A stretch of 45,638 nt of DNA from Tulasnella sp. 424 (GCA_019633425.1 WSUB01000248.1:1-45638); one strand, 5' to 3'; positions 33,403 to 44,394 are shown, counted from the stretch's first letter. A program made the numbers and translations. The notes: generated by a model not told the origin, from the sequence alone.

Positions 33403-34223
33403 TCGTAAGATCGGATCTAACGTGAAATGGGAAGGTTGAAGGGGAGGATTAAACGGGAGGGAAGAATCGATGAGAGAGGGGGGAGGAACCGTTCAACGAT
33501 AAAAGAAAGAAAGAAAGGGCAAAAATGAGCATCGTTGGGTTGGGGATTTATACTAGTCCAAGGCGTCATGCACCGGCTGAACGAGGACCCGCGCTTCAGC
33601 GTGGAATTTTGTACCTTATGAACAGGGTCGAGCTCAGGGTAGTGAGCGTGTGAGAGGCTTCACAAACATTCGCAACGACCCTCGCTCCAATTCAAAAGAA
33701 ACATACGAAGCCGGGATATTTGTGGCGTCAGCTTCTTTTCCCCGATGTCGTCGACTTGGTCATCAGAAATCTTGGTCACCTTCCCTCGGGGACCTTCCAT
33801 GCATATGGTTGATGATTCTTTTTTTTTCTCGTCGTCGTCGTCATCTTTGACGGAGGTTGCAACGCCGAGGTTTTTTTTTCCCAGAACGGAGCCCAAGATA
33901 AGAGAGGGCAGAGGAGAGCAAGCAATTTTCCTTTGTTTTCTCTTCATTTTCCGGCGCACTCGGGATCGGCATAAGCGAGGAGGGTCATCATCGTCCTGTC
34001 TGGCTCCCGTCAACCGTGCAAGGCCCGCACCAATAACAAAAGTGCTTCGGTTCGGCTTGTCAGGCCCGGAGTTTGGCTCGGCGTCCACCTGCTTAGCAAA
34101 AAGCCAGGAACAGAACCTTCACCGTTAACGTTACTCGCAACTGCTTTTTTGTTTATGCGTTTCAAAAAATCGGGGTCAGCTCTAGCTTCTACTTCTAATC
34201 TAGCGGTGACTTCTAGTTTTCTT
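33403..34223. other. spacer: promoter of the GMC gene and 3' flank of the CobW-type gene
   Basis: The minus-strand promoter of the GMC gene should lie within 33403-33620. Further out are homopolymer T runs and a short TCG microsatellite near 33828-33846, and a purine/pyrimidine-asymmetric stretch near 34160-34225. Short frames on both strands are not supported as genes. Confidence 0.45.
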
Positions 34224-36071
34224 CTACTCGACAACAGCTTCCAAAGCCCCAGCTAGCTTTTTCGCCCACACACGCCTTATCTCTCCAGGCTCGCCCATGA
34301 TCGTCAGGAGGACATCCGCTCCATCAGCAAACGCAGCAGGCTCCAGTGTGACAGACGAGGGGGAACGAGGTGCCCCGATCTTGTCTTGATGCACCGGTCC
34401 CTCGGGTTCTTCGGTACCTCCCCGCTCCCCGGAGTACCGAACCAGATCACATCGACCAAATGCCCAGTTCAAAATGAAAACCTCCCCTTTGCCGCGATCA
34501 CTGGAAGAACGATATTCCCCGTGAGCCACCTCCACCGTCGAGGCCGCCGCTAAATCGTCAACTAGCCTGACAAAGCCTTTCACCCGGTACACCGACTCTT
34601 TCGGCATGCCGGCCAGAGCTGTTTCCAGTTTAGCCTTGGTCAACGAAGGAGAAGCGTTGACGGCCCCCATCGAAGAGTTCTCGGCACTCTTGGACGGCTT
34701 GCCATCCCGCTTCTGATCCGGTAAAGCTGATGGCACTGCATGATCGTGGTGGTCTTCGGCACAGTCATCGCGGCAAGCTGGAGAATGTTCATCAGAGATG
34801 ACCCCGCGGACCCGAGGCGGACCTCCTCTGCGTATAGTCGCCGTCTCCACTTCCGAATGGTGGTGGTGTTGCTCGTTGGCTTTGGAAGCCGGTGTTGCGT
34901 CGTCCAACCAGAGCTTCGAATCCAACCCAAACATCAGCGACGGGTCGACACCGTCCCCGGTTTTGCCGTCGCAGCGCAACTTGGGTGTCAACTCGTTCAA
35001 AGTGAATAGATGGTCCATCACCGTATCGAGTTGTCGGTCGGATACCTAGAAGCGAAGGAGGCAAGAATTCCCGAGTTAACATTCCAACGCGGATGGAAAG
35101 AACCTTCTTGGATCGCCTCCTACCAGGTTCCATTTGTTCTGAACGACGCCGAACGCCCGGAAGGTCTGTTGTTAGCCAAGCTCAAGAAGCGTACAGCCAT
35201 GGAGTTCGACATACAACTAGAATCAAATCGCTGTATTGGGCCTACGAGCAGATGAGAGCGTAAGCATCCGCTGTTTCGTGCTTTCAAAAGAAAACATGTA
35301 CGTACCTGCATCTTAGCTGTAACACTCGTGTCCTCGTAGCCCGTAAAGTTCTCTGCATCGATGACCGTGACGATCGCATCCAGCTTGAAGTCTCCCGTTT
35401 CTCTCTCGAGTTCGCGAATCTGGAAGGCGAGGGTCGCTGGGAACGCAGACCCAGATGATTCTATGATTATTCGGTCCGGACGAAATTTATCTATATGACC
35501 GAGGGGTGGTCCATCAGCCCGTGCGCGAGAGTAAAAGGCTGTAGAAGTGAAATGGAGACGCACCGCGGATCTCCAGAAGAGCAGTCTTCATCTGCCCAAC
35601 AAGGACGCAACACCTTCACACCCAGTCGAACAGCTATCAGTTCCTTTTGAATCCGGCATACAAATGCGAGACAGTGCCCTTACATGCACCCATTCAAGAT
35701 CTCGCTTACGGCTGTCAACGACGACTGCTTCGCCAGCTGGCTGTCAACTGGGCGATTGTGATGGGGTGAACGCCAAGGTTCAGAATACGATGCAACGCCG
35801 CAACCGCCCTTCGAGTTCGAACCCACCTTCGACATCACCAAATTCGTTCTTGAGTAAAACAACTCGATAATCTTTGGGAAGTTTTGGTAGTAAACTGAGT
35901 ATTACCGTGGTCTTTCCTGAACCCAAGAAGCCTGTTCGGATTGGCAAAGAGTTTAAGTCTTCAAAGCAAAGCCGAATACTCGTCACGGTAGGATCTACCT
36001 GTAAAGACTGTCACTGGAATTGGAGGGGGAGCAGGCGATGTGCCAGTAGTGGCAGTGGTAGGAGAAGTCAT
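34224..36071 (-). CDS. CobW/COG0523 G3E-family GTPase (zinc metallochaperone-like)
   Basis: GTP-dependent metal-transfer protein, related to ZNG1/CBWD that delivers zinc to methionine aminopeptidase; client inferred only by family. The start at 36071 reads MTSPTTATTGTSPAPPPIPV, then VTVFTGFLGSGKTTVILSLL (Walker A) and LLKNEFGDVE. The metal-binding CxCC motif is spliced as NGCMCCVLVGQM, followed by IIIESSGSAFPATLA and LDAIVTVIDAENFTGYED. The guanine-specificity motif is NKWN, carried by a 15-nt exon (35124-35138). A His/Asp/Cys-rich linker (EQHHHHSE, ACRDDCAEDHHDH) precedes the CobW C-terminal domain (KGFVRL, FILNWAFGR). The stop is at 34224. The linker suggests zinc or another soft metal. Confidence 0.88.
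35124..35138 (-). other. 15-nt micro-exon encoding NKWNL of the CobW-type GTPase
   Basis: On the minus strand it lies between TTCAG and GTAGGA. The preceding exon ends LILV with a canonical GTATGT donor, and the next begins VSDRQLDTVMDHL. It carries the G4 guanine-recognition motif. Confidence 0.7.
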
Positions 36072-36342
36072 GCTAAAATACAAACACCTCGGGCTCGCTG
36101 GGAAGTCTCTCTCACACCCGATTTAGCTAGAGGCGAGAGCCGCCACACTTAAGAAGGTCCCCAGAAAGCCACCCAACAATTCAAAAGCCCCATAATCGCT
36201 CTAAACTCTTCTCTGCGGCCAAGAAGCGGTCATAAAACCTCATTATAGGCAATGAAGAGAGCGGTTCGTACACTAGTAGCACATGCTAGATTGCATAATA
36301 CAATGGATATTGCACAAGTTCGTGGTAAATTAGAATACGAAT

Positions 36343-36955
36343 CTACTGCGCAATGGTGACCTCGACCTCAACACCGGGCTCGAGGGAGATGGAAGTCTGT
36401 AATAGAGAATGGAATATAACGTCGTGACGATGATCAGCCGCTGGGTAAAGCTAGAGCGATCAGGATATGACGTACGATCTGCTTAACAATCTCGCTAGAC
36501 GACTCCAAGTCGATAAGGCGCTTGTGGACGCGAAGTTCGAAGTGATCCCAGGTCTTGGAACCCTCACCGCAAGGCTAAGAGAGCGAAGAACCATTCAGCA
36601 GTCAGCAAATATATATATGAAGGCATCCCGAATGCGTCGGATACACTCACAGATTTACGGGTAGTGATCTTGAGCTTCTTGGTAGGGAGGCGAACGGGGC
36701 CCTTGACCTTGAGCTCCTTATCCTTTGCCCGGTTAACGAGGTCGCCCGAGACTGGAAGGAGCGACGCCGCAACAAAAAACCTCGAGTTAGGAACTAACGA
36801 ACCAACGCATGAAGATAATGAGTATTGCACTCACATTTCTCGAGGTTCTTGACGTTGGCAGAGGTCAAAGTAATGCGAATTTTGTGGATCTTGGCAGCGG
36901 GGATTTGAGCTCCCGTGGCGTCGTATTCCTTCTCTCCTTTGGCGACGTGACTCAT
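36343..36955 (-). CDS. RPS20: 40S ribosomal protein uS10 (S20)
   Basis: Small-subunit head protein. The start at 36955 gives [20 protein letters not shown], then [19 protein letters not shown]. After introns come [56 protein letters not shown] and finally [14 protein letters not shown], stop at 36343. The length of ~120 residues is standard. Four exons, typical of a fungal ribosomal gene. The minus-strand promoter (36956-37070) is pyrimidine-rich. Confidence 0.96.
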
Positions 36956-37739
36956 CGTGTTTTCGGGTTTGAAAGGGGTTTAAGAAAGGGGTTGAGAAAT
37001 AGGACGATGAGACAGCGGTGACCAGCAAGGGGCGGACGATTGAAGAGTGGCAGAAACTTGCTTGGGCGGGATTGAAATTCGGTTGATACCCACGTGACCG
37101 TGGCTGGGACGGGATTCTGGAACTCGGTAAACGGGTGCCCGAACTTCTCCCTACCATGGAACGTGGGACGCTCAAGGTCTAAATTGCAGTGAATGAGAAA
37201 CAGATATCAAGCATCAGCAAGGGAAGGAGACCGCAGAAAACCAGTTTCTGGGGTTATTCTCGCTCTACTAACCCGAGCACGGATCCGCCTTCCTGTGGAC
37301 ACGGTGAGATTCAAGAGGCGCATCGCGAATCTGTAAAGACTCTCGAAAACAGGTTCAAGTAAATCTCACACAAGCCTTAGGCAGGATGGATGCTTGATAA
37401 TAGAGGGTACTGGGCCGTTTAAGCCCAAGGGTGAGGATTTTGATCTCGATTCACAAGGCTGTATGCTTGCAGTGTCCGACTGCTTGCACTGGGTGCTCAA
37501 TCGCTCTTACAACGCACACAGTGTAGCTCGCGGTCTGAGTCGGTAGAGCGTCGGACGCCGAGCCGAGGTCGTGAAAGGTTGACCTATTCAGCTTGCCTAA
37601 CCTCCCAACAGTGAAAAGGTATATCTTGTAGGCCTTTGTCGTGCCCATTCTGATGAGCTTGTCCGAGAGAAACCCATACTCAAAGTAGTGGGGGGAGATT
37701 CTATCCGATTCACGACGACAAGGACAGACTATGGAGCAT
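36956..37739. other. spacer between uS10 and COX12
   Basis: Holds the uS10 promoter, with a CT-rich leader on the minus strand, and the 3' flank of COX12. A CACGTG hexamer is at about 37090. A tRNA-like D-arm (about 37532-37561) is present, but no acceptor or T arm can be folded around it. No gene is supported. Confidence 0.45.
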
Positions 37740-38359
37740 TCATGGTTCCAGTGATGCAGGGAAGGCGCCGGCCTCGCGTTGCTCGTCGAAGCGGGAGATC
37801 TGAAACACACCGGGACAGAGCCAGATGAGTATACGGTCGTTATAGTCGAGTGAAACGAAATGGCACTCACCCATTCGTCTGAATGTACGCCAAACAATAC
37901 GTAACGGAGATGACGGCGGTTAGCAAAACGGAACCCCGCGGATGAACAGCGAGAGAGGAACGCACTAGGGCAAAGAGAGTGGTATGCCCGGAGGAACTGC
38001 TTGCAAGGAGCGAACTCCTCACCCTTGGCGGCGATGCACTTGTGGTAGTCGACGTAGTTTTGGAAGCTGCGTGAGACGTTTTGAATGTAACCGATGAGAA
38101 CCACTTTTTCTAGCCCACTCCAGAGCACGCGCAGCTTACCAGTTCTTGGTTTGGTTGGTGTTGGGGAACCGGGCTACAAGGATGCTGTATGTTAGTCAAT
38201 GGAAATATCACATAGCGACGCTGTTGAGCTTGCCATCAAAGCCGGCGGTCTGGAAGACGAATTTGCTAAAAGGTCGAAGGACGTCGGTTAATGCCAGTCT
38301 CGCCAGGGGCCCGTGGAGTACGATAGAGTCGCTTACTTTCCCTCTTTTTGCTCAGACAT
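37740..38359 (-). CDS. COX12: cytochrome c oxidase subunit 6B (Cox12)
   Basis: Intermembrane-space subunit at the complex IV dimer interface. The start at 38359 (MSEQKEG) splices to NKFVFQTAGFDARFPNTNQT, then KNCFQNYVDYHKCIAAKGEE, FAPCKQFLRAYHSLCPNEWI and SRFDEQREAGAFPASLEP, stop at 37740. The CX9C/CX10C cysteines are all present. Exon 2 (38234-38265) must end in a GC donor (GATG then GCAAGC; intron 38233-38174) to give FDARFP. An 8-nt exon (37871-37878, ACGAATGG) supplies NEW. The start codon is 200 bp from that of the divergent DUF4139 gene. The 5' exons are copied twice more downstream. Confidence 0.93.
37871..37878 (-). other. COX12: 8-nt micro-exon of COX12
   Basis: Minus-strand ACGAATGG between CATTCAG and GTGAGT. 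It joins ...SLCP to ISRFDEQ as SLCPNEWISRFDEQ, the conserved Cox12 sequence. Without it the frame and the conserved NEW are lost. Confidence 0.8.
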
Positions 38360-38558
38360 GATGGACGTGTATAGTGAGAGTTGGATTTGAGGAACGAACG
38401 AATGGGCAAAACCGGAATTCCAATGAGCCGCCCTTAAGTCCGTAGTCTCCGTCTTTGGCACAGCGTTCGTCGGTCCCGCGTTCGCTAAGGACCACATAGT
38501 ACCATGGACTGCACTCTCTCTAGACTCACTTCTCCAACCACACCAATACTCGCTTACA
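38360..38558. promoter_or_regulatory. bidirectional promoter between COX12 and DUF4139 copy 1
   Basis: 199 bp separate the two divergent ATGs. The segment CCTTAAGTCCGTAGTCTC and the region around CCATGGACTG are preserved in copy 2 (41716-41887). An upstream ATG at about 38503 lies out of frame with the DUF4139 start. Confidence 0.55.
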
Positions 38559-41206
38559 ATGGCAGGATCCACTACCGTCTACATTGATGCTAACGAGTTT
38601 CCAGTCTCCTCAGTCGTCGTCTTCCGGTAAGCTTCGTTAATGACCCCGTTCCACCCACTCGCTCACCGCCCCTCGACGCAGTACCCAGGCAGAAGTGACG
38701 AGGTCCTTCCCTATCGAGCTTCAGGTATGTGTGGCCCTCTACTCTAAATTCGATGCTTTATCACTCATTCTGCTTGCCAGGCTAGAAATAATGATCTCGA
38801 GATTAAAGGCCTGCCCAATTCCATCCAACATGACAGCCTTCGCATTCAAGGAGTCGGGAAGGGCGTGACTCTTCTCGACCATGCTCTTTCGTCTTCTCCT
38901 TCACCCTTTCGTTTCGGCGCGAATGAGACCACGAAAGTAAAGGAACTCCGGGCGTTGAAGAAAGCCGCCGAAGCGGAGCTCAAGATCTTAAGCGCTCAGG
39001 TGCGTCGTCGTCTAATTAGCTCTTTTGCGCGACTGATCATTTTATATATTTCGAGCAGTCGGAAATCCTTCAAGGGTACTCGAAATCTATGACCGCCGAG
39101 CACGTCAAGCCTGAGGCTTTCATAGAGTATCTAGGGGTCTTTAGCAAGGCTGGTATCCAGAACGTTGACGGTAAGTGTTCCTTGCGTGTCCCTCTTATAC
39201 ACTCGTCGGTTCTGACCTGTTACCCAAGGCACAAAGCAGAAAGAGAAAGAAATTGAAGAGATCGACGCTCAGATCAAGAAAGAGCTCGAGGTCAGTCGGA
39301 CGTCCAGCGAACGCAACGAGCATCTTCGCGGGACCATTATTTCCGTCGTCTTGCACTCGGAGACGGATCTCAAGGCTGCCGAGTTGAAAATTATATACGG
39401 TATGTTTCTGTAGGCTCTTGCACTCCCACGCGGGACTCACGACTGCCCAAACGTTTGCAGTGGTAAATGGTGCATCTTGGACGCCTGCATACGAGATTCG
39501 GGCGTCAACGGATACCAATGGTCAGTTGAACAAGACCGTAGCACTCCACTACAAAGCTGCCGTCACCCAAACCACGGGAGAGGACTGGAAGGACACCAAG
39601 CTCACGTTGAATACGACTTCTCCTGCATTGGCTCGGATTCTCCTACCCCATACTGGTCTCAAGATCCAGCCGGGAGCTACCACAGACGGCCAAAATGGGG
39701 GCTATCCCAATAAGTTGAATAGGGCCGGATTGTCTATACAGCAGAAGCAGCAGCCACAGAAGCAGCAGCCACAAACGCAACAGCAACAGACGCAACAGCA
39801 ACAGCAACAGATGCAGCAACTCCTACAGCGTTTCACGCCACAGCAACTACAACAGAAGCTGCTACTAATACAACAGCGTCTCGCGCAAGAGATGGCCCAG
39901 GAAGCCCAGGCGCAACAGGCGCAACAAGCCGTCCCCCACTCCAGGATCGCTCAACTACAACAGATTCAAGCGCAAATTCAAGCGCAACTACAACAGGCTC
40001 AAGCGCACGCATCATTTGGAACTTCCGATACTGGTGGCGATCTTCTCGATTTAGGTGGACTTCTTGGCCAGGCGCAACAGGCGCAACAAGCCGTATACCC
40101 CTCCAGGATCGCTCAACTACAACAGGCTCAAGCGCAACAACAACAGGCTCCAACGCCGCTACAACAGGCTCCAGCGCAGGCATCTGCAGCAGCCTTTGGT
40201 GGCTTTGGGTCAACTGCACCATCTGCAGCAGCTTTCGGCGCCGTCGGTGCTGCCCCAGCTGGTTCATCTGCTTTTTCGTTTGGCACTGCCGCACCGGCTA
40301 ACGATAAGCCTCAAGGTTTCAGCGCCGCAGTGGACCCAGCGGTCATCGACGAAGCAGCAGCCTTCAACTATGCCGACGCAGTCGCCGAATCGACAGCCGT
40401 CTCCGCTACCTACAAGATCGAAGGAAAGACCACCATTCTCAGTGGAATTGCCACTCATAAAGTCGTGATATCAACCTCGATCGTTCTCCCGATCGAAGTC
40501 TATGTTGTCACGATGCCAAGGGTTCAACCTTGGGCGTGTCTTCAAGTAAGCCCCGCTTTCGTTTGGCGCCAAAGTCAGGCTAGATCGTTAACCACTACAT
40601 TCAGGCTAAGATAAAGAACGCCAGGACCGAGCCTTTGTTGGCCGGTCTCGCGTCTATTTTCAACGACGACAGCTACGTTTCTAGCACCCAGCTTCCAGTG
40701 AGTCTAAACCGCTTATCTCGCGATAACAGAGATGGGCAACCCTTCTTATCTTATCTCATCTTTAGCTCGTGTCTCCGGGAGATTCCTTTATATGCTCCTT
40801 GGGAATGGACGACAAGATTAAAGTGTCCTTCACTCACACGGACGGAAAGACGGTCATCAACAACGTTCCCTTTGTTGGCAACACTGAAAGCGTCTTGGCC
40901 ACAAACGCGATCAAAGTCAAGAACAACCGTAGCGGAGCTATCAGTCGCCTCATCATTCGGGATGCCGTCCCCGTTGGCCAAGACCCACTCAAGGTGCTTC
41001 TCAAGACACCGGCGGAATTGGCGACGGTCGCCACCGCTGATGCGGAAGGTGCAATTGCTCGGTGGAGCAAGGAGAGGGCCAATAATCGTGAGGAAGGCTT
41101 AGTTGAATGGGTGCTCGATAACATTGAGAGTGGGGAAGAGAAGAAAGTGGAATTGGCCTGGAGCGTTGAGGTTCCTCAGGGAATCAAGTGGTCATATTCT
41201 GTCTAA
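38559..41206 (+). CDS. DUF4139/DUF4140 (F37C4.5, MuiA-like) protein, paralogue 1, Gln-rich insert
   Basis: Family of unknown biochemical role, named after bacterial mucoidy-inhibitor MuiA and worm F37C4.5. The ATG at 38559 gives MAGSTTVYIDANEFPVSSVV, then TQAEVTRSFPIELQ, NNDLEIKGLPNSIQHDSLRI, a coiled coil (TTKVKELRALKKAAEAELKI and KQKEKEIEEIDAQIKKELEV), and DUF4139 from VVNGASWTPAYEIRASTDTN through AVTQTTGEDWKDTKLTLNTT. The C-terminal beta-rich part includes NVPFVGNTESVLATNAIKV, ISRLIIRDAVPVGQDPLKVL and VEVPQGIKWSYSV. A Gln/Ala-rich insert (about 39739-40330) splits the domain and contains an internal repeat (AQQAQQAV, then SRIAQLQQ, twice). Eight or so introns. All splice sites examined look intact. 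Confidence 0.88.
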
Positions 41207-41542
41207 ATGAAGTGGCCTGTGTAGAATAGCGCGTCAGTTTTTTTTCCGGTTGCAATCGATAATAAGGAATTTAAGGCCGAGGCGAGAGAGATAATAGCGA
41301 GAAAGAGAGTATCGTTTACTAGAGGGAACGGTAAAGACAGACGAGGCATGGAAAAACAGAGAATACAAGAAATGAAGGGACGGCGCAAAGAACGAGGGAC
41401 AACGGCACTCTAGTGTACGCGTCTATATATATCAGGAATGGACAATCTAGAGTAAGCATGGCGTTGAACGAAAAGAGAACACCTGCCACGCGAGTGATCC
41501 TCCAAAGCTCGGACCATATATGTCCAGACGCCGAGACGTCTG
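41207..41542. other. spacer closing duplication copy 1
   Basis: No gene. Purine-rich on +. Matches 44395-45116 of copy 2 apart from the extra block in that copy. Similarity extends to CACCTGCCACGC and GTATATGTCCAGACGCCGA just before the next unit. Confidence 0.55.
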
Positions 41543-41715
41543 GTATATTAGTCAATGAAAATCCCATATAGCGACACTGCTAAGCTTGCCATCGAAGCCG
41601 GCGGTCTGGAGACGACTTTGCTACAAGATCGAAGGATGTTGGTTAATACCAGTCTCACCAAAGACCCGCGGAAGTACGATAGAATGCCTTACTTTCTCTC
41701 TTTGTGCTCGGACAT
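41543..41715 (-). pseudogene. truncated COX12 5' fragment, copy 2
   Basis: Exon 1 survives with its ATG at 41715 (MSEHKERK) and GT donor. Exon 2 keeps the Q/TAGFDG-coding sequence and GC donor but has lost one base relative to copy 1, shifting the frame. Exons 3-6 are absent because the duplicated unit ends inside intron 2. It cannot make Cox12. Confidence 0.8.
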
Positions 41716-41887
41716 GATGAACGTGTGTAGTGAGAGGGGAGTTTGAGGAATTCCAATGAGCCGCTCTTAAGCCCGTAGTCTCCGTCTCTTGCACAGCGTT
41801 CATCGGTTCCGCATTTTCCAGGTATAAGTACCATGGACTGGCTTCTTCCAAGACTCACTCCTCCAACCACACCAATACTCTCTTACA

Positions 41888-44394
41888 ATGACAGGATCTA
41901 GTACCACCGTCTGCATTGATGCCAACGAGTTTCCAGTCTCCTCTGTCGTCGTCTTCCGGTAAGCCTCGTTCATGACCCCGTTCCACCCGCTCGCTCACCA
42001 CCCCTCGGCGTAGTACCCAGGCAGAAGTGACGAGGTCCTTCCCTATCGAGCTTCAGGTATGTACGGCCCTCTACTCTAACCCAATGCTTCTTCGCTCATT
42101 CTGCTCGCCAGGCTGGAAATAATGACCTCGAGATTAAAGGCCTGCCCAATTCCATCCAACATGACAGCCTTCGCATTCAAGGAGTCGGGAAGGGCGTGAC
42201 TCTTCTCGACCATGCCCTGTCGTCGTCTCCTTCACCTTTCCGTTTCGGCGCGAATGAGACCACCAAAGTAAAGGAACTCCGTGCGTTGAAGAAAGCCGCA
42301 GAAGCGGAGCTCAAAGTCCTGAGTGCTCAGGTGGGTCGCCGTCTGATTAGCTCTTGTGCGCGACTAATCATTTTTCTCATATTTCGGGCAGGCGGAAATC
42401 CTTCTTGGCTACTCGAAATCTATGACCGCCGAGCACGTCACGCCCGAGGCTTTTATAGAGTACATCGGGGTCTTTAGCAAGGCTGGTGTCCAGAACGTTG
42501 ACGGTTAGCGTTCCTTGCATGTCCTTCTTATATATTCGTCGGTTCTGACTTGTTTTCCAAGGCACAAAGCAGAAAGAGAAAGAAATTGAGGAGATCGACG
42601 CTCAAATCAAGAAAGAGCTCGAGGTCAGTCGGACGTCCAGCGAACGCAACGAGCATCTTCGCGGGACCATCATCTCCGTCGTCTTGCACTCGGAGACGGA
42701 CCTCAAGGCTGCCGAGTTGAGAATCACATACGGTATGTTTCTGTAGAATCCTTCACTCCCCGCTTAGGACTTACGACCGCCCAAACGATTGCAGTGGTAA
42801 ATGGTGCATCCTGGATGCCTGCATACGAGATTCGGGCGTCAACGGATACCAACGGCCAGCTGAACAAGACTGTAGCACTCCACTACAAAGCTGCCGTCAC
42901 CCAAAACACGGGAGAGGACTGGAAGAACACCAAGCTTACGTTGAATACGACTTCTCCTGCATTGGCTCGGCTTCTCCTACCGCATACTGGTCTCAAGATC
43001 CAACCGGGAGCTGCTTCAAATGGACAAAATGGGGGCTATCCAAATAAATTGAATCGGGCTGGATTGCCTATGCAGCAGATGCAACAGCAACAGAGGCAGC
43101 AGCAGCAACAGATGCAACAGCGCGCGCAACAGCATTTCGCGCAACAGCAGATGGCCCAGCAATTCCAGTCTAACCCCACTCAGCAAAGATCAACTGGTCC
43201 ATTTGGAACTTATTCTGGCCCCAGTCTTTTCGGAAGCACATCTGCGAGCACGGGTGGACTTTTTGGCGGGCAACCTCAGCAACAACAGCCGCAACCAGGC
43301 CAAGTCCTCAACGCGACCGCTCAATCGCAACAAGCTCAAGCGCCGGCACCCTCATCAGCCTTTGGTGGCTTCGGGTCAACTGCACTATCTGCAGCGGCTT
43401 TCGGTCCCGTCCCGACTGATGCGCCCGTTTTTTCTTTTGGCGCTGCTGCGACGGCCAGCGATGAGGCTCAAGGGTTTAGCGCCCCACAAGAACCCGCCCA
43501 GCCTGCTGCAGTGATCGACGAAGCGGCGGCCTTCAACTACGCCGACGCAGTCGCTGAATCGACAGCCGTCTCAGCTACGTACAAGATCGAAGGAAAGACC
43601 ACCATTCTCAGTGGCATTGCTACTCACAAAGTCGTCATATCCACCTCGATTGTTCTCCCGATCGAAGTCTATGTTGTTACGATGCCAAGGGTTCAACCTT
43701 GGGCGTGTCTTCAAGTAAGTCCATTTTCACTGCATTCTAAAGTTGGGCCAAAACGTTAACCGCGCCACCTTTAGGCTAAGATCAAGAACGCCAGGACCGA
43801 ACCTTTGTTGGCTGGTTTCGCGTCTATTTTCAACGACGACAGCTACGTTTCCAGCACCCCGTTGCCAGTGAGTCTAAACCGCATATTCCTTCGTACCTCA
43901 CGATAACGGGCAACCTTTCTTATCTATCTCATCTTTAGCTCGTATCTCCGGGAGATTCCTTTATCTGCTCCCTGGGAATGGACGACAAGATTAAAGTGTC
44001 CTTCACTCACACGGACGGAAAGACGGTCATCAACAACGTTCCCTTTGTTGGCAACACTGAGAGCGTCTTGGCCGCAAACGCGATCAAAGTCAAGAACAAC
44101 CGTAAAGGAGTCATCAGTCGCCTCATCATTCGGGATGCCGTTCCGGTCGGCCAAGACCCACTCAAGGTGCTTCTCAAGACACCGGCAGAGTTGGCGACGG
44201 TCGCCACTGCTGATGCGGAAGTGAGGATTGCGGAAGGTGCGGTTGCTCGGTGGAGCAAGGTGAAGGCGAATAGTCGTGAGGAGGGCTTAGTTGAATGGGT
44301 GCTCGATGACATTGAGAGTGGCGAAGAGAAGAAAGTGGAATTGGCTTGGAGCGTTGAGGTTCCTCAAGGATTCAAGTGGTCGTATTCTGTCTAA
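41888..44394 (+). CDS. DUF4139/DUF4140 (F37C4.5, MuiA-like) protein, paralogue 2, FG/Gln-rich insert
   Basis: Full-length sister of the gene at 38559-41206; most residues outside the insert are identical. The ATG at 41888 gives MTGSSTTVCIDANEFPVSSV. The coiled coil, DUF4139 core (VVNGASWMPAYEIRASTDTN) and C-terminal part (VEVPQGFKWSYSV) are intact. The insert (about 43065-43510) is shorter and different: a Gln tract, then GPFGTYSGPSLFGSTS, GGLFGGQPQ, FGGFGS and FSFG, resembling nucleoporin FG repeats. Copy 2 has four additional residues in DAEVRIAEGAV. One intron donor (near 42503) is GTTAGC where copy 1 has GTAAGT, and reading through it meets TAG at once. The gene is probably functional if that intron is still spliced. 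Confidence 0.85.

Larger units (their letters stand above)
38187..41542. repeat. tandem duplication unit, copy 1
   Basis: Begins inside intron 2 of COX12 at GTATGTTAGTCAATGG, runs through COX12 exons 2-1, the divergent promoter and the whole DUF4139 gene, and ends in the spacer just before GTATATTAGTCAATG at 41543. Similarity to copy 2 covers exons, introns and promoter, so it is a segmental DNA duplication and not a retrocopy. Confidence 0.85.

Noticed and set aside
33828..33846. TCG microsatellite
   Set aside because: Too short to call a meaningful repeat.
37520..37600. tRNA-like stretch (GCTC...AGTCGGTAGAGC) in the uS10-COX12 spacer
   Set aside because: The D-stem pairs only with an enlarged loop, the anticodon stem is out of register, and no acceptor stem or GGTTCGA-type T arm is found.
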